This document shows, piece by piece, positions 1 through 8,460 of a stretch of DNA of 64,000 bases. The notes below the pieces were generated by a model. The model saw nothing but the letters and a program-made list of their open reading frames with translations, did no database searches and was not told the origin of the DNA. Origin of the DNA: JAAYDS01 sp012729155 (GTDB lineage Bacteria > Chloroflexota > Anaerolineae > UBA1429); the NCBI GenBank assembly GCA_036774405.1, contig DAIPBO010000003.1, positions 62,001 to 126,000 of the forward strand, given 5' to 3'. How positions within the stretch are numbered: position 1 is the stretch's first letter; each line of letters starts with the position of its first letter. Position numbers and translations under genes: made by a program.

Positions 1-41
1 CCGCCCACGTCAACGCCAACGACGACGTCTGCTTTGGTCAT
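1..41 (-). CDS. N-terminus of a sugar kinase-like protein (cut by window edge)
   Basis: Only the first 13 codons are present, reading MTKADVVVGVDVG and probably a further Gly. A hydrophobic strand followed by D-x-G-G is how the phosphate-1 loop of ASKHA-fold kinases begins (ROK, FGGY, BadF/BadG-like). The ATG follows a GAGG about ten bases upstream and lies 12 bp after the GH4 stop on the same strand, so it would be the next operon gene. A kinase acting on the sugar released by the glycosidase makes sense, but the family cannot be fixed from 13 residues. Confidence 0.5.
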   Translation of the reverse strand, partial: MTKADVVVGVDVG

Positions 42-53
42 CTGGCGCCTCGC

Positions 54-1337
54 TCAGGCAAAAGTGGGCAGGTGGTCGGCCTGGGCGGTCAACAGCTCGT
101 CGAGCATGGCGCGGGCATCGGCCACCGAGGCCACGCCGTGTTCGGCCAGCAGGGCCTGCAGGGCCAGGGCACGGTCGCCATTGACGGCGGCCAGCGAGGT
201 GAGCTCTTGCTGATCGAGACGGGCGCGCAGCACGTCGACGGCGCCCACCGGCAGGTCGAGGTTGCGCAGCGGTTGGATGCCGTTGCCGTCGATGAGGCTT
301 GACACCTCGATCACGGCCTCGTCTTGCAGGTCGGGCACGGCGCCATAGTTGGGCACGTTGACGGCCACCACCTTGGGCTGGTTGGTGATGAGCGCGGTGA
401 TGATCTCCATGACGTCCTCGCCCGAGCGGCGCACGGGGATGGGCACGCGGCCGTCGGCCTCGGCTTGCAGGCGTTCGGTGCGGTCAACGCGGCCACGGTT
501 CTGCTGGTCGATGGGAAAGAGCCCCTCGCCGTAGGCGGCGCCGTAGCCGGTGCGCTCGGTGACGAACCAGGGGAAGAACTCCATGATGTGCTCGTGGCCT
601 GGGCCAGGGAAGCGGCCGTAGAGTTCCATCAGCTCAAAGCTGGCGGGGCGGTCGGCCGGGCCCTTGGCACGGAGGAGCTCCCACAGGGCGGGATAGGCGT
701 CGACGCCGTTACGCAGCAGGGTGGTAAGCCAGACCATGTGGTTGATGCCAGCAGCGCGCACCTCGAGCTCGTCGCGGGGCACGCCCATGTACTCAGCCAG
801 GTAGGTGACGGTATTGGGCACACCGTGGCACAGGCCCACCACGGGCGTGTCGGTCTCGCGGGCCACCGAGCGGCAGATAACCGTCATGGGGTTGGTGTAA
901 TTGAAGAGGATGGCGTCGGGGCAGAGCGTCTCCATGTCCTCGGCCACGCCCACGATGACCGGCACGTGGCGCAGGGCGCGCGAGAGGCCGCCAGGGCCCA
1001 CCGAGTCTCCCACCGTCTGGGTGATGCCGTATTTGAGCGGGATCTTGAGGTCCTTTTCCCAGGCGGGGTGGCCGCCCACCGAGATGGTGGTGATGACATA
1101 GTCGGCGCCAGGGAGCATGTCGCGGCGGTTGGTGCTGGCCTCGACGGTGAGGTCGGCGCGCTCTTGCGCGATCATCTGGCGCGCCAGGCGCGCGGCAAGG
1201 TCGAGCTTTTCGGCGTTGACGTCGACGAGGGCGACGGTGCTGCCTTTGAGGTGCGGCGCGAGGACGAGGTCCATCAACAGGCCGCGGGTAAAGGTCATAC
1301 TGCCGGCACCGATGAGGACGATGCGTTTAGCGGGCAT
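54..1337 (-). CDS. Glycoside hydrolase family 4 (alpha-galactosidase/alpha-glucosidase type)
   Basis: Predicted cytoplasmic NAD- and Mn-dependent glycosidase of 427 residues. The N-terminus has a Rossmann nucleotide loop (VLIGAGSMTF). Family landmarks follow: FNYTNPM, GLCHGVPNT with the metal-ligand Cys and catalytic-region His, and GINHMVW with the second metal-ligand His. GH4 enzymes work by redox-assisted elimination at C3 rather than classical hydrolysis. The start at 1337 is preceded by AGAAAGGA and preferred over a codon 30 nt upstream. It lies between a deoR-type gene and a kinase-like gene on the same strand, a sugar-catabolic set. Substrate (galactoside, glucoside, glucuronide, phosphorylated or not) cannot be read from the sequence. 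Confidence 0.9.
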   Translation of the reverse strand: MPAKRIVLIGAGSMTFTRGLLMDLVLAPHLKGSTVALVDVNAEKLDLAARLARQMIAQERADLTVEASTNRRDMLPGADYVITTISVGGHPAWEKDLKIPLKYGITQTVGDSVGPGGLSRALRHVPVIVGVAEDMETLCPDAILFNYTNPMTVICRSVARETDTPVVGLCHGVPNTVTYLAEYMGVPRDELEVRAAGINHMVWLTTLLRNGVDAYPALWELLRAKGPADRPASFELMELYGRFPGPGHEHIMEFFPWFVTERTGYGAAYGEGLFPIDQQNRGRVDRTERLQAEADGRVPIPVRRSGEDVMEIITALITNQPKVVAVNVPNYGAVPDLQDEAVIEVSSLIDGNGIQPLRNLDLPVGAVDVLRARLDQQELTSLAAVNGDRALALQALLAEHGVASVADARAMLDELLTAQADHLPTFA

Positions 1338-1388
1338 GGGGGTTCCTTTCTGATGATGGTCTGGCACGCGTCGAGTGCCCGCGGGCGC

Positions 1389-2150
1389 TCATACGACGAT
1401 CACCTCGATGCCCAGCTCGCGCAGGTCATCGAGCAGGCGCGACGGGGCATCGCTATCGGTGATCAGGGTGTGGATCTCGGTCACCGCGCCAAAGGTGCAG
1501 GTGGCCGCTCGGCCCAGTTTGGTGTGATCGGCCAGCACGATGCGCCTGTTGGCGGCGCGTAGCATGGCCATGTCGACGCCGATCTCGCTCGGGTGGGCGC
1601 TGGTGAGCCCGTGCTCGATGTCGAGGGCGTTGACGCTGATGAACAGTTTGTCGGCGTGCAGGGTGCGCAGGGCCTGCTCGCTGATGTGGCCGGCCAGGGT
1701 CTGCTCGGGCCCTACGAGGATGCCGCCCGTGATCAGCACGGTGACGCCCATCGAGCCGGATAGCAGCGCCGCAACGTTGATGGTGGGGGTGATGACCAGC
1801 AGGTCGCTGTGGCGGGTGAGGCGTTTGGCGAGCTCGGCGGTGGTGGTGCCGCCAGCGACGATGATGGTGTCGCCGTCCTCTACCAGCTCGGCGGCGGCCT
1901 GGCCGATGCGCTGCTTGGCGTCGCGGTTGACCACCTCGCGCTCGAGCAGGGTGGGCTCGTGCAGGTTGGGTGGCGTGAGCAGGGCGCCGCCGCGGATGCG
2001 CCGCAGCCCTCCCTGGCCATCGAGCGCCGCCAGGTCGCGCCGAATGGTTACCTCGCTCACGCCAAAGCGCTCGGCGAGGGCGGCCACCTGTACGGCCTCG
2101 TCTTCTTGCAGCGCCTTCATGATGAGCTGTCGTCGCTGTGCAGTGAGCAC
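1389..2150 (-). CDS. DeoR-family transcriptional regulator
   Basis: Predicted 253-residue sugar-responsive repressor. It starts with a DeoR helix-turn-helix (QRRQLIMKAL, then FGVSEVTIRRDLAAL and the conserved RIRGGAL). The C-terminal DeoRC sensor domain carries the phosphosugar-binding-like stretch VAGGTTTAELAK. The GTG at 2150 is chosen because GGAGG sits six bases upstream; an ATG at 2207 lacks such a site and would fall in the predicted operator. Typical DeoR length is about 250. An inverted repeat at 2188-2205 just after the promoter suggests autoregulation and control of the downstream GH4 and kinase genes. Confidence 0.9.
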   Translation of the reverse strand: MLTAQRRQLIMKALQEDEAVQVAALAERFGVSEVTIRRDLAALDGQGGLRRIRGGALLTPPNLHEPTLLEREVVNRDAKQRIGQAAAELVEDGDTIIVAGGTTTAELAKRLTRHSDLLVITPTINVAALLSGSMGVTVLITGGILVGPEQTLAGHISEQALRTLHADKLFISVNALDIEHGLTSAHPSEIGVDMAMLRAANRRIVLADHTKLGRAATCTFGAVTEIHTLITDSDAPSRLLDDLRELGIEVIVV

Positions 2151-2187
2151 TACAGACCTCCATTGCACGCCATTGGGCTTTGGAACT

Positions 2188-2240
2188 GAACGCTCCTGTG
2201 CGTTCATAGACAGAATAGCACAAAAAAAAGCGCCAGGCAA
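2188..2240 (-). promoter_or_regulatory. deoR promoter with overlapping operator
   Basis: On the minus strand TTGCCT (2240-2235) and TATTCT (2217-2212) are separated by 17 bp. Right after the -10 lies a perfect inverted repeat GAACGC-N6-GCGTTC (2188-2205) covering the expected start site, a classic repressor position. The -35 hexamer lies inside the loop of the terminator of the upstream gene. Confidence 0.65.
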
Positions 2241-2254
2241 TAGGTTTTGGCGCT
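2222..2254 (-). terminator. Intrinsic terminator of the FAD oxidoreductase gene
   Basis: Minus-strand hairpin AGCGCCA / TGGCGCT with a 12-nt loop, followed by a run of eight T. It is one of the few terminators here with a true T-tract, ending the upstream transcript before deoR starts. Confidence 0.85.
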
Positions 2255-2276
2255 CTTTTTGATCGAAAGTGACGCT

Positions 2277-3533
2277 TTAGCCCAGGTTGACCCCCTGGCG
2301 GGCCAGTGCCTGCCGCAGGGTGTCGGCGGGCACGGCACGCGGGGCGCAGCCCAGCTCGACGGCGATGCCTGCAGCGGCGCCTGCGGCCTGGCCCGTGCAG
2401 AAACAGGGCACGATCAGCCGCAGCGTGTTGCAGGCCACATAGTCGCTCGAGACGCAGCGCCCGGCCACCAGCAGGCCATCGACGCCCTGCGGCACCAGGC
2501 AGCGATAGGGCAGGTCGTAGGCCAGGCCGCGGATGCGGTAGGTGGGCCCCCAGTCTGGAAAGTAGACGCCCAGCCGTGCGATGCCATCGTCGTAGCGGCG
2601 GTTGTTGCGCAGGTCTTCGTCGGTGACGACGATCTCGCCGCGGATGCGCCGGCCCTGGCGCACGCCGAGCTGTGGAAAGGTGGCGGCGATGCGTGCCTGC
2701 TCATAGCCAGGCACGCGCTGGCGCAAGAGCTGCAGCGCCGTAAAGGCGCCGTGGCGGGCCTCGACCTCGGCACGGGTGAGGGCTTCGGCATCGGCGATGT
2801 CGATATCGCGCAGGCGCCGCGAGCCGCCAGGCAGCACGCCGCCGTTGAGCTGTCGCGCGGCCGACAGGGCGGCGTCGTAGGCCGCGGGGTTGGCCTGGCG
2901 GTAGGCCTCGACGCGCTCGCGGTCGACGCCCTCGAGCCGCATGCCCAGGGTCACCTCGTGGGTGGCGTTATCGCAGGGCGCGCCGGCGCGGTAGGCCAGG
3001 TCGGCGTCGGCCGAGCAGTCGATGACCACGCTGGCCAGGATGGCCTCGCGGCCCGACTTGCTCTCAACAGCCAGGCCAATGACGCGGTTGCCATCCATGA
3101 GGGGGTCGCAGGCCAGAGTGTGCAGGCGCAGGCGCACGCCCGCTTCCACGAGCATCTCGGCGGCCTGCCACTTGAAGAGCTCGGCGTCGACGATATAGTC
3201 GCCCGAGGGGCCGAACTCGTCGTATTCCTCTTCGGTGCCGGCGTGCATGGGCTTGATGCCGCCCAGCGGCATCAGGCGCTCGCGGATCTCGGCGGTGATG
3301 CCGCGGGCCACGGGCTGGTTGCCGTCGCCCACGCCGAGGATGGCCACCACATAGGCGCCGGTGATCATGCCGCCCAGGTAGCCATAGCGCTCGATGAGCA
3401 TGGTGCTGGCGCCCTCGCGGGCGGCGGCCAGGGCCGCGGCGATGCCTGCAGGGCCGCTGCCCACCACCAGCACGTCGACGTTGGCGATGATGGGCGTTTC
3501 GCGGGCGGGCTCGTGGATGGTGCTCGGGTTCAT
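2277..3533 (-). CDS. FAD-dependent oxidoreductase (FAD_oxidored, PF12831-like)
   Basis: Predicted 418-residue flavoprotein. The N-terminus has the dinucleotide fold VLVVGSGPAGIAAALAA, then LIERYGYLGGMITGAY typical of the FAD-dependent oxidoreductases common in sugar and sugar-acid loci of Chloroflexota and Planctomycetota. A second FAD-contact region near the C-terminus reads GLLVAGRCVSSDYVA. The ATG at 3533 has AGGAG six bases upstream; the GTG two codons earlier would abut the ribosome site. It has its own promoter and a T-tract terminator, so it is monocistronic although beside the deoR/GH4 genes. No signal peptide is evident. Substrate unknown; a polyol or inositol-like compound is possible. 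Confidence 0.85.
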   Translation of the reverse strand: MNPSTIHEPARETPIIANVDVLVVGSGPAGIAAALAAAREGASTMLIERYGYLGGMITGAYVVAILGVGDGNQPVARGITAEIRERLMPLGGIKPMHAGTEEEYDEFGPSGDYIVDAELFKWQAAEMLVEAGVRLRLHTLACDPLMDGNRVIGLAVESKSGREAILASVVIDCSADADLAYRAGAPCDNATHEVTLGMRLEGVDRERVEAYRQANPAAYDAALSAARQLNGGVLPGGSRRLRDIDIADAEALTRAEVEARHGAFTALQLLRQRVPGYEQARIAATFPQLGVRQGRRIRGEIVVTDEDLRNNRRYDDGIARLGVYFPDWGPTYRIRGLAYDLPYRCLVPQGVDGLLVAGRCVSSDYVACNTLRLIVPCFCTGQAAGAAAGIAVELGCAPRAVPADTLRQALARQGVNLG

Positions 3534-3563
3534 GGGCACTCCTTGTCGTTCAGCTGTGCGCTC

Positions 3564-3592
3564 ATGCTAGCGCATGGTGTGCGCGCTGCCAA
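3564..3592 (-). promoter_or_regulatory. Promoter of the FAD oxidoreductase gene
   Basis: Minus-strand TTGGCA (3592-3587) and TAGCAT (3569-3564) with 17-bp spacing, about 30 bp upstream of the chosen ATG. Confidence 0.5.
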
Positions 3593-3630
3593 GTGGTAGG
3601 GTGGAAACGAAGACTGTGCGTAAATGTAGG

Positions 3631-3659
3631 TTGACGGCCGAATATCGGCACACTATGAT
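3631..3659 (+). promoter_or_regulatory. Promoter of the PxKF protein gene
   Basis: TTGACG (3631-3636), 17-bp spacer, TATGAT (3654-3659): near-consensus sigma-70 hexamers 60 bp before the ATG, back to back with the minus-strand promoter at 3564-3592. Confidence 0.7.
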
Positions 3660-3718
3660 AGGCTCAGGAGAGTAGCGCGGGGGGCGCTCCTCTGTTTGGG
3701 ACTGTGGGAGGGTATGGT

Positions 3719-6175
3719 ATGCGCATGCGTGGATTCTGGTGGCGTGTGGTATCGCTGGCGCTGGTGTTGGCGCTGGCGGTCCCATGGGGAGTGTGGGCCG
3801 ACGTGGTGGTGAATGACCTCGACACTACCATCGACCCCGCAAAGGAATCGGTCACGATTGCCTCGGGCGGCTCTGTGAGCGTTGGCTTCTATGTGCAACC
3901 GCAAGATCCGAACGACCCGGTCAATGGCTGCAACGCAACTGGTGCGGCGCCAGCAGTGTTGACCATTACACCGCCGACAGGTGTGTCTGTTAGCCCGTCG
4001 ACGCTCACCTTCACAAGCTGTGGCACTACCCTGTCTACGACTTTTTCGTCGAGCACTGCGGGTAGCTACGACATCACCGGGTTCTCTCTGTCGGGCGGAA
4101 AGAGTGGCGGCACGTTCAACACGGCGCCCGCCCAGTTTACGCTCAATGTCGCTGCACCCGCTGACACCACGGCGCCTGTGATCAGCTACGAGCTGACGCC
4201 GGCCGCGCCCGACGGCGAGAACGGCTGGTATGTGAGCGATGTGCTGGTAGAGTGGACGGTCAGTGATCCCGACTCGACCATCACCTCGACGAGCGGGTGC
4301 GATGACGTCACCGTCAACACTGATACGACGGGCGTCACCTACACCTGCTCGGCCACCAGCGCGGGCGGCACTGCGTCGGTGACGACGGTGACGATCAAGC
4401 GCGACGCCACGGCGCCGACGATCTCGGCGTCGCTGGACAAGTCGCCGGCGGCCAGTGGCTGGTTCAACGGCAGCACCGGGGCGCCGACGGTGTCCTTCAC
4501 CTGCAGCGATGCCACCTCGGGCGTCGTCAGCTGCCCCAGCCCCTACACCTTTGGCGATGGGGCCGACCAGAGCCACTCGGCCACGGTCTATGACAACGCG
4601 GGCAACTCGGCCAGCGACGGCGTGACCGACGTGGACGTGGACCTGACCGGCCCCGTGGTGACGGTGACGCCCGAGCGCGGGCCCGACCACAACGGCTGGT
4701 ACAATGCCGCGGTGGTGTTCGACACGGCGGCCAGCGATGCTGCCTCGGGCGTGGACGATGCCAACTGCAGCCTCGACCAGACCTACAGTGGCCCCGACGG
4801 CAGTGGGCTGACGGTGAGCGGGTCGTGCACAGATAACGCCGGCAACGTGGGCAATGGCATCTCGGCCGCGTTCAACTATGACGCGACGGCGCCGGTGGTG
4901 ACGGTGACGCCAGAGCGCGGGCCCGACCACAACGGCTGGTACAATTCCGCGGTGGTGTTCGACACGGCGGCCACTGATGCGACCTCGGGCGTGGACGATG
5001 CCAACTGCAGCCTCGACCAGACCTACAGTGGCCCCGACGGCACCGGGCTGACGGTGAGCGGATCGTGCACCGACAACGCGGGCAACGTGGGCAATGGCAC
5101 CTCGGCCGCGTTCAAGTACGACGCCACGGCACCCGTGGTGACGGTGACGGCCAAGCGCGGGCCCGACCACAACGGCTGGTACAACGCGCCGGTGGACTTT
5201 GAGACGACGGGCGTGGATGCCACCGCTGGCATTGCCAGCTGCACGGCCGACCAGACCTACAGCGGCCCCGACGGCATCGCGCTGACGGTGAGCGGGTCGT
5301 GCATAGATGAGGCCGGCAATGTGGGCAATGGCACCTCGGCCGCGTTCAAATATGACGCCACGGCGCCGACGATCTCGGCGGCGTTGACGCCCGACGTGCC
5401 GGCGAGTGGCTGGTACAACATCGACAGCGGCGCGCCGACGGTGACCTACACCTGCGGTGACGTCACCGCGGGCATCGCCAGTTGCCCCGTCGCCTACACC
5501 TTTGGCGAGGGCGAGAACCAGAGCCACTCGGGCACGGCCTATGACAACGCGGGCAACTCGGCCAGCGACGGCGTGACCGACGTGGATGTGGACCTGACGG
5601 CGCCGACCATCACCTGGAACAACGGGCCGGTGGGCGGCGGCAGCTACTACTTTGGCTTTGTGCCCGCCGAGCCCACCTGCACCGCCGACGACAGCCTGTC
5701 GGGCGCCGCGAGCTGCGTGGTGACCGGCTATGGAACGGGCGTGGGCACCCATGTGATGAGCGCCACCGCCTACGACAACGCCGGCAACAAAAAGGTCGAG
5801 ACCCGCACCTATACGGTGTTGGCCTGGACGCTGAACGGCTTTTACCGGCCGGTGGAGATGGGCAAGCTGAACACCGTCAAGGGCGGCTCGACGGTGCCGC
5901 TCAAGTTCAACGTCTATGCCGGCTCTACCGAGCTGACCGACGTGAGCGTGGTGGCCAGCTTTAAGGTGCTGCGCGTCTCTTGCGCCGACATGAGTGCGCT
6001 GCCCGAAGACCCGATCGACGTGGTCTCAACGGGCGGCACCGTGCTGCGCTATGACGCCACTGGCGGGCAGTTCATCCAGAACTGGCAGACGCCGCGCATC
6101 GCCAACAGTTGCTGGATCGTTACCATGACGACCGACGACGGCAGCAAGATTTCGGCCGATTTCAAGCTCAAGTAA
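3719..6175 (+). CDS. Secreted Ig-like repeat protein with C-terminal PxKF domain
   Basis: Predicted extracellular 818-residue protein. It begins with a signal peptide (MRMRGFWWR, a hydrophobic core, cleavage likely after VWA near residue 27). Several Ig-like modules follow, each with the pattern D-x-T-A-P ... NGWY ... SGV ... Cys ... Cys-x-D-x-A-G-N. Three are near-identical 80-residue repeats (4655-5368). The final ~115 residues contain GGSTVPLKFNVY, the P-x-K-F motif naming the PxKF domain, and end SADFKLK. The ATG at 3719 has GGGAGGG upstream; ATG 3725 is the alternative. No catalytic motif or LPxTG anchor is visible. The even Cys content suggests disulfides outside the cell. Adhesion or surface-layer function is inference. 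Confidence 0.85.
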   Translation: MRMRGFWWRVVSLALVLALAVPWGVWADVVVNDLDTTIDPAKESVTIASGGSVSVGFYVQPQDPNDPVNGCNATGAAPAVLTITPPTGVSVSPSTLTFTSCGTTLSTTFSSSTAGSYDITGFSLSGGKSGGTFNTAPAQFTLNVAAPADTTAPVISYELTPAAPDGENGWYVSDVLVEWTVSDPDSTITSTSGCDDVTVNTDTTGVTYTCSATSAGGTASVTTVTIKRDATAPTISASLDKSPAASGWFNGSTGAPTVSFTCSDATSGVVSCPSPYTFGDGADQSHSATVYDNAGNSASDGVTDVDVDLTGPVVTVTPERGPDHNGWYNAAVVFDTAASDAASGVDDANCSLDQTYSGPDGSGLTVSGSCTDNAGNVGNGISAAFNYDATAPVVTVTPERGPDHNGWYNSAVVFDTAATDATSGVDDANCSLDQTYSGPDGTGLTVSGSCTDNAGNVGNGTSAAFKYDATAPVVTVTAKRGPDHNGWYNAPVDFETTGVDATAGIASCTADQTYSGPDGIALTVSGSCIDEAGNVGNGTSAAFKYDATAPTISAALTPDVPASGWYNIDSGAPTVTYTCGDVTAGIASCPVAYTFGEGENQSHSGTAYDNAGNSASDGVTDVDVDLTAPTITWNNGPVGGGSYYFGFVPAEPTCTADDSLSGAASCVVTGYGTGVGTHVMSATAYDNAGNKKVETRTYTVLAWTLNGFYRPVEMGKLNTVKGGSTVPLKFNVYAGSTELTDVSVVASFKVLRVSCADMSALPEDPIDVVSTGGTVLRYDATGGQFIQNWQTPRIANSCWIVTMTTDDGSKISADFKLK
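4655..5368 (+). repeat. Three tandem 240-bp repeats coding 80-residue Ig-like modules
   Basis: Units start at 4655, 4895 and 5135. The first two are exactly 240 bp and differ at about 18 positions by hand count; the third is 234 bp and more diverged. Each encodes VVTVTxxRGPDHNGWYN through to YDATAP. The high DNA identity indicates recent duplication or gene conversion. Confidence 0.9.
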
Positions 6176-6204
6176 CCGCTGCGTTGGCTCGGTAGTCGCG
6201 CACA

Positions 6205-6234
6205 CCAGAGGCGCCGGGCAACCGGCGCCTCTGG
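6205..6234. terminator. Bidirectional terminator hairpin
   Basis: Perfect 13-bp stem (CCAGAGGCGCCGG and its complement) closed by GCAA, between the convergent PxKF and enolase-superfamily genes. There is no T-tract on either side. Confidence 0.7.
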
Positions 6235-6238
6235 CATT

Positions 6239-6282
6239 GCCGCTAGATAGCCGTCGCTATCAAGCGGCCGCTATCTAGCGGC
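6239..6282. repeat. Second inverted repeat in the convergent intergenic region
   Basis: GCCGCTAGATAG at 6239-6250 pairs perfectly with 6271-6282 across a 20-base spacer, ending three bases from the minus-strand stop codon. It probably backs up the adjacent terminator. Confidence 0.5.
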
Positions 6283-6284
6283 TG

Positions 6285-7391
6285 CTAGATGGCGCGCCGG
6301 GCGATGCTCTCTTCGCGCAGCTCGAGGCCAAAGCCGGGCGCCTCGGGGGCATAGACCCAGCCGTTCTCGATGCGCGTCCGCTCGACGGTGGCGCCGGGGC
6401 CTTTGGGCACGCCGCCGGTCTCGCACCAGATGGCGGTGGGCGTGGCCATCAGCAAGTGCACGGTGGCCAGGTCTCCGCCGTGGCTGGCGATGGGCACGTG
6501 CATGGCGGCGGCCAGGCCGGCGATCTCCATCCACTCGCTGGGGCCGGCGGTGCGGCGGCGGTCGGGCTGCAAGATGTCGCAGCCGCCCGCGGTCAGCAAC
6601 TCGTAGACGTGGTATTTGCCATACTCGTTCTCGCCGGCGGCAACGGGCAGTGCGAGCTGCTGGCACAGCCAGGCATAGCCGGGCTTGTCGTGGGGGCGCA
6701 GCGGTTCTTCGAACCACGCGACGCCCAGCTCTTCATAGACCAGGCCGCGGCGCAGCGCCTCGTTGCGCGAGAGCACCTGGTTGGCGTCGACCATGACGGG
6801 CCCCTCGCCCACGAGCGCCTGGGCCAGCTCGATGCGGCGCACGTCTTCGTCAAGCGAGCCACGGCCCACCTTGATCTTGACGCCCGCGTAGCCGTCAGCC
6901 AGGGCGGCCTCGATGGCGCGCTGGTAGCCGTCGAGGTGCAGCTCGTCGTCCTCGGGATAGTACCAGCCGACCATGGCATAGGTGGGCAGGCGGTCGCGGC
7001 AGGCGCCCAGCAGCCGCCAGCCGGGCACGCCCAGGGCGCGCGCCATGATGTCCCACAGGGCGGTGTCGAGGCCGGTCATGGCAAAGTGGGCCAAACCCTC
7101 GATGCCGGCGTACTCGAGCTCGGCGGCCAGGCGCTCGCGGCAGGCGCGGGGCTGAAAGGGGTCTTGGCCCAGCAGCAGCGGCGCGCATTGGCGGTCGATG
7201 ATCTCGCGTACGGCGCGGGCGCCGTGTAGCCCCACGCCAAAGCCGATGCTGGCATGGCCGGTGACGCCCTCATCGGTGTGCACGCGCAGGTAGAGCTCTT
7301 CGGTGCCGGTGCCAAAGGGGTGCTGGGCATCTTCAAAGATGCGGCCGGGCGCGTTCTTGAGCAGGATGCTCTCGATGCGGCTGATCTTCAT
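6285..7391 (-). CDS. Enolase-superfamily enzyme (mandelate racemase/muconate lactonizing type)
   Basis: Predicted 368-residue sugar-acid dehydratase or racemase with a capping domain (1-125) and a TIM barrel. Visible catalytic elements: K-x-K (K172, K174 in VKIKVG), metal ligands D202 (VDAN), E228/E229 (WFEEP) and E254 (AGENEYG), and H304 (ASHGGD). K-x-K on strand two with a late His suits mandelate racemase subgroup chemistry: proton abstraction alpha to a carboxylate. AGGAGG precedes the ATG. It is the last gene of the minus-strand operon with an MDR dehydrogenase, a GRE activase and a GRE, so its product probably feeds or follows the radical enzyme. The exact sugar acid is unknown. Confidence 0.88.
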   Translation of the reverse strand: MKISRIESILLKNAPGRIFEDAQHPFGTGTEELYLRVHTDEGVTGHASIGFGVGLHGARAVREIIDRQCAPLLLGQDPFQPRACRERLAAELEYAGIEGLAHFAMTGLDTALWDIMARALGVPGWRLLGACRDRLPTYAMVGWYYPEDDELHLDGYQRAIEAALADGYAGVKIKVGRGSLDEDVRRIELAQALVGEGPVMVDANQVLSRNEALRRGLVYEELGVAWFEEPLRPHDKPGYAWLCQQLALPVAAGENEYGKYHVYELLTAGGCDILQPDRRRTAGPSEWMEIAGLAAAMHVPIASHGGDLATVHLLMATPTAIWCETGGVPKGPGATVERTRIENGWVYAPEAPGFGLELREESIARRAI

Positions 7392-7411
7392 GGTGGCCTC
7401 CTGGCGCGGCG

Positions 7412-8440
7412 CTACAGGCTGGCGCCGAGCTTGATGTGGGTCTGCGGCGAGCTGACGATCTTGGGGTACTCGTCGGCGAGCGTGGCAAAGGGCACGATGG
7501 GCTGTACGATGGGCACGCCGGTGAGCTTGCCCGCCGTCAGCAGCGCCCAGCAGGTGTCGAACAGGCGCGGCTCGTCCCAGCGGGGGTGGTCGCGGTTGGG
7601 CACGCTGCAGGCGCGGGTAAAGATGAGGTTGGGCACGTTATGGTGGGCCTCGCCGCCCAGGTCAAGGCCGGCGCCATAGGCGGGCGGAAAGGCGCCCATG
7701 ACGATGTTGCCGCCATAGGCCACGCCGCGCAGCGCCGCCTGCAGGGCAGACAGGGCGCCCGAGTATTCGATGACGACGTCTACGCCGCGGCCGCCGGTGG
7801 CCTTTTTGAGTTCGAGGCCGGCGTCGCAGGCGGTGGGGTCTAGCGCAGTGGTGGCGCCCAGCTCGAGGGCCAGCTCGCGGCGCGAGGGCAGCGGGTCAAA
7901 GGCGATGATCTGGCGGGCGCCGGCCAGCCTGACCAGCTGTAGCACCACCAGGCCGATGGCGCCCAGGCCAAAGAGGCCCACATTGTCGCCCAGGCGGATG
8001 TGCCCATCGCGCACGGCGCCCAGGGCGAACTCGGCCGGGTCGAGGCAGACGGCCGTTTGCCAGGGCATGTCGGCAGACAGGGGCCAGCACTGGCGCTCGT
8101 CGCGCACCACCGCGTCGGCAAAGCCAGAGTAGACGCAGACGCGGTCGCCCACGGCCAGGCGCGAGACGGACGCACCGACGGCCTCGACGGTGCCCACGAT
8201 CATGTTGCCCACGGCAAAGGGGTAGAGTTCGGCGGGTTCGGCCACCGGCTCAAAGAGTTGCAGGTCGGTATTGTAGCGGCCACGGCCCACAGCATAGCCC
8301 TTGTAAAAGGCCATTTCGGTACCGTGTTTGGCGGCGGCGTGCTCGGCGCAGATGCGCACCTGGGTAGGGCCAAGCGACGGCAGCTCGACGTCTTGCCAGG
8401 CGAGCTGGCCGGGGGCGGTGCAGACGAGTCGTTTGGGCAT
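7412..8440 (-). CDS. Medium-chain (MDR) zinc-type dehydrogenase
   Basis: Predicted 342-residue NAD(P)-dependent alcohol or polyol dehydrogenase. The N-terminal GroES-like domain is followed by a Rossmann domain (VGLFGLGAIGLVVLQLV) and the usual ...IAFDPLPSRRELALELGATTALD stretch split around the second beta strand. The canonical catalytic-zinc signature GHExxG is not evident; the region instead reads KHGTEMAFYKG, so zinc binding may be altered or lost. The ATG at 8440 has AGGAG seven bases upstream. It sits between the enolase-superfamily gene and the GRE activase in the same operon, consistent with oxidising or reducing a pathway intermediate. Confidence 0.85.
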   Translation of the reverse strand: MPKRLVCTAPGQLAWQDVELPSLGPTQVRICAEHAAAKHGTEMAFYKGYAVGRGRYNTDLQLFEPVAEPAELYPFAVGNMIVGTVEAVGASVSRLAVGDRVCVYSGFADAVVRDERQCWPLSADMPWQTAVCLDPAEFALGAVRDGHIRLGDNVGLFGLGAIGLVVLQLVRLAGARQIIAFDPLPSRRELALELGATTALDPTACDAGLELKKATGGRGVDVVIEYSGALSALQAALRGVAYGGNIVMGAFPPAYGAGLDLGGEAHHNVPNLIFTRACSVPNRDHPRWDEPRLFDTCWALLTAGKLTGVPIVQPIVPFATLADEYPKIVSSPQTHIKLGASL

Positions 8441-8460
8441 GGTGTGGCTCCTTCTGAGCG

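Noticed and set aside
324..1562. Long open frame antisense to the GH4 and deoR genes
   Set aside because: No ribosome site or domain; it is a by-product of high GC codon bias opposite a well-supported GH4 gene.
4655..5368. CRISPR-like or mobile repeat
   Set aside because: The repeats are in-frame protein modules with 240-bp period and no unique spacers.
3653..5752. 699-codon open frame antisense to the PxKF gene
   Set aside because: Arg/His/Gly-rich repetitive translation mirrors the repeats on the plus strand; the plus strand has promoter, signal peptide and domains.
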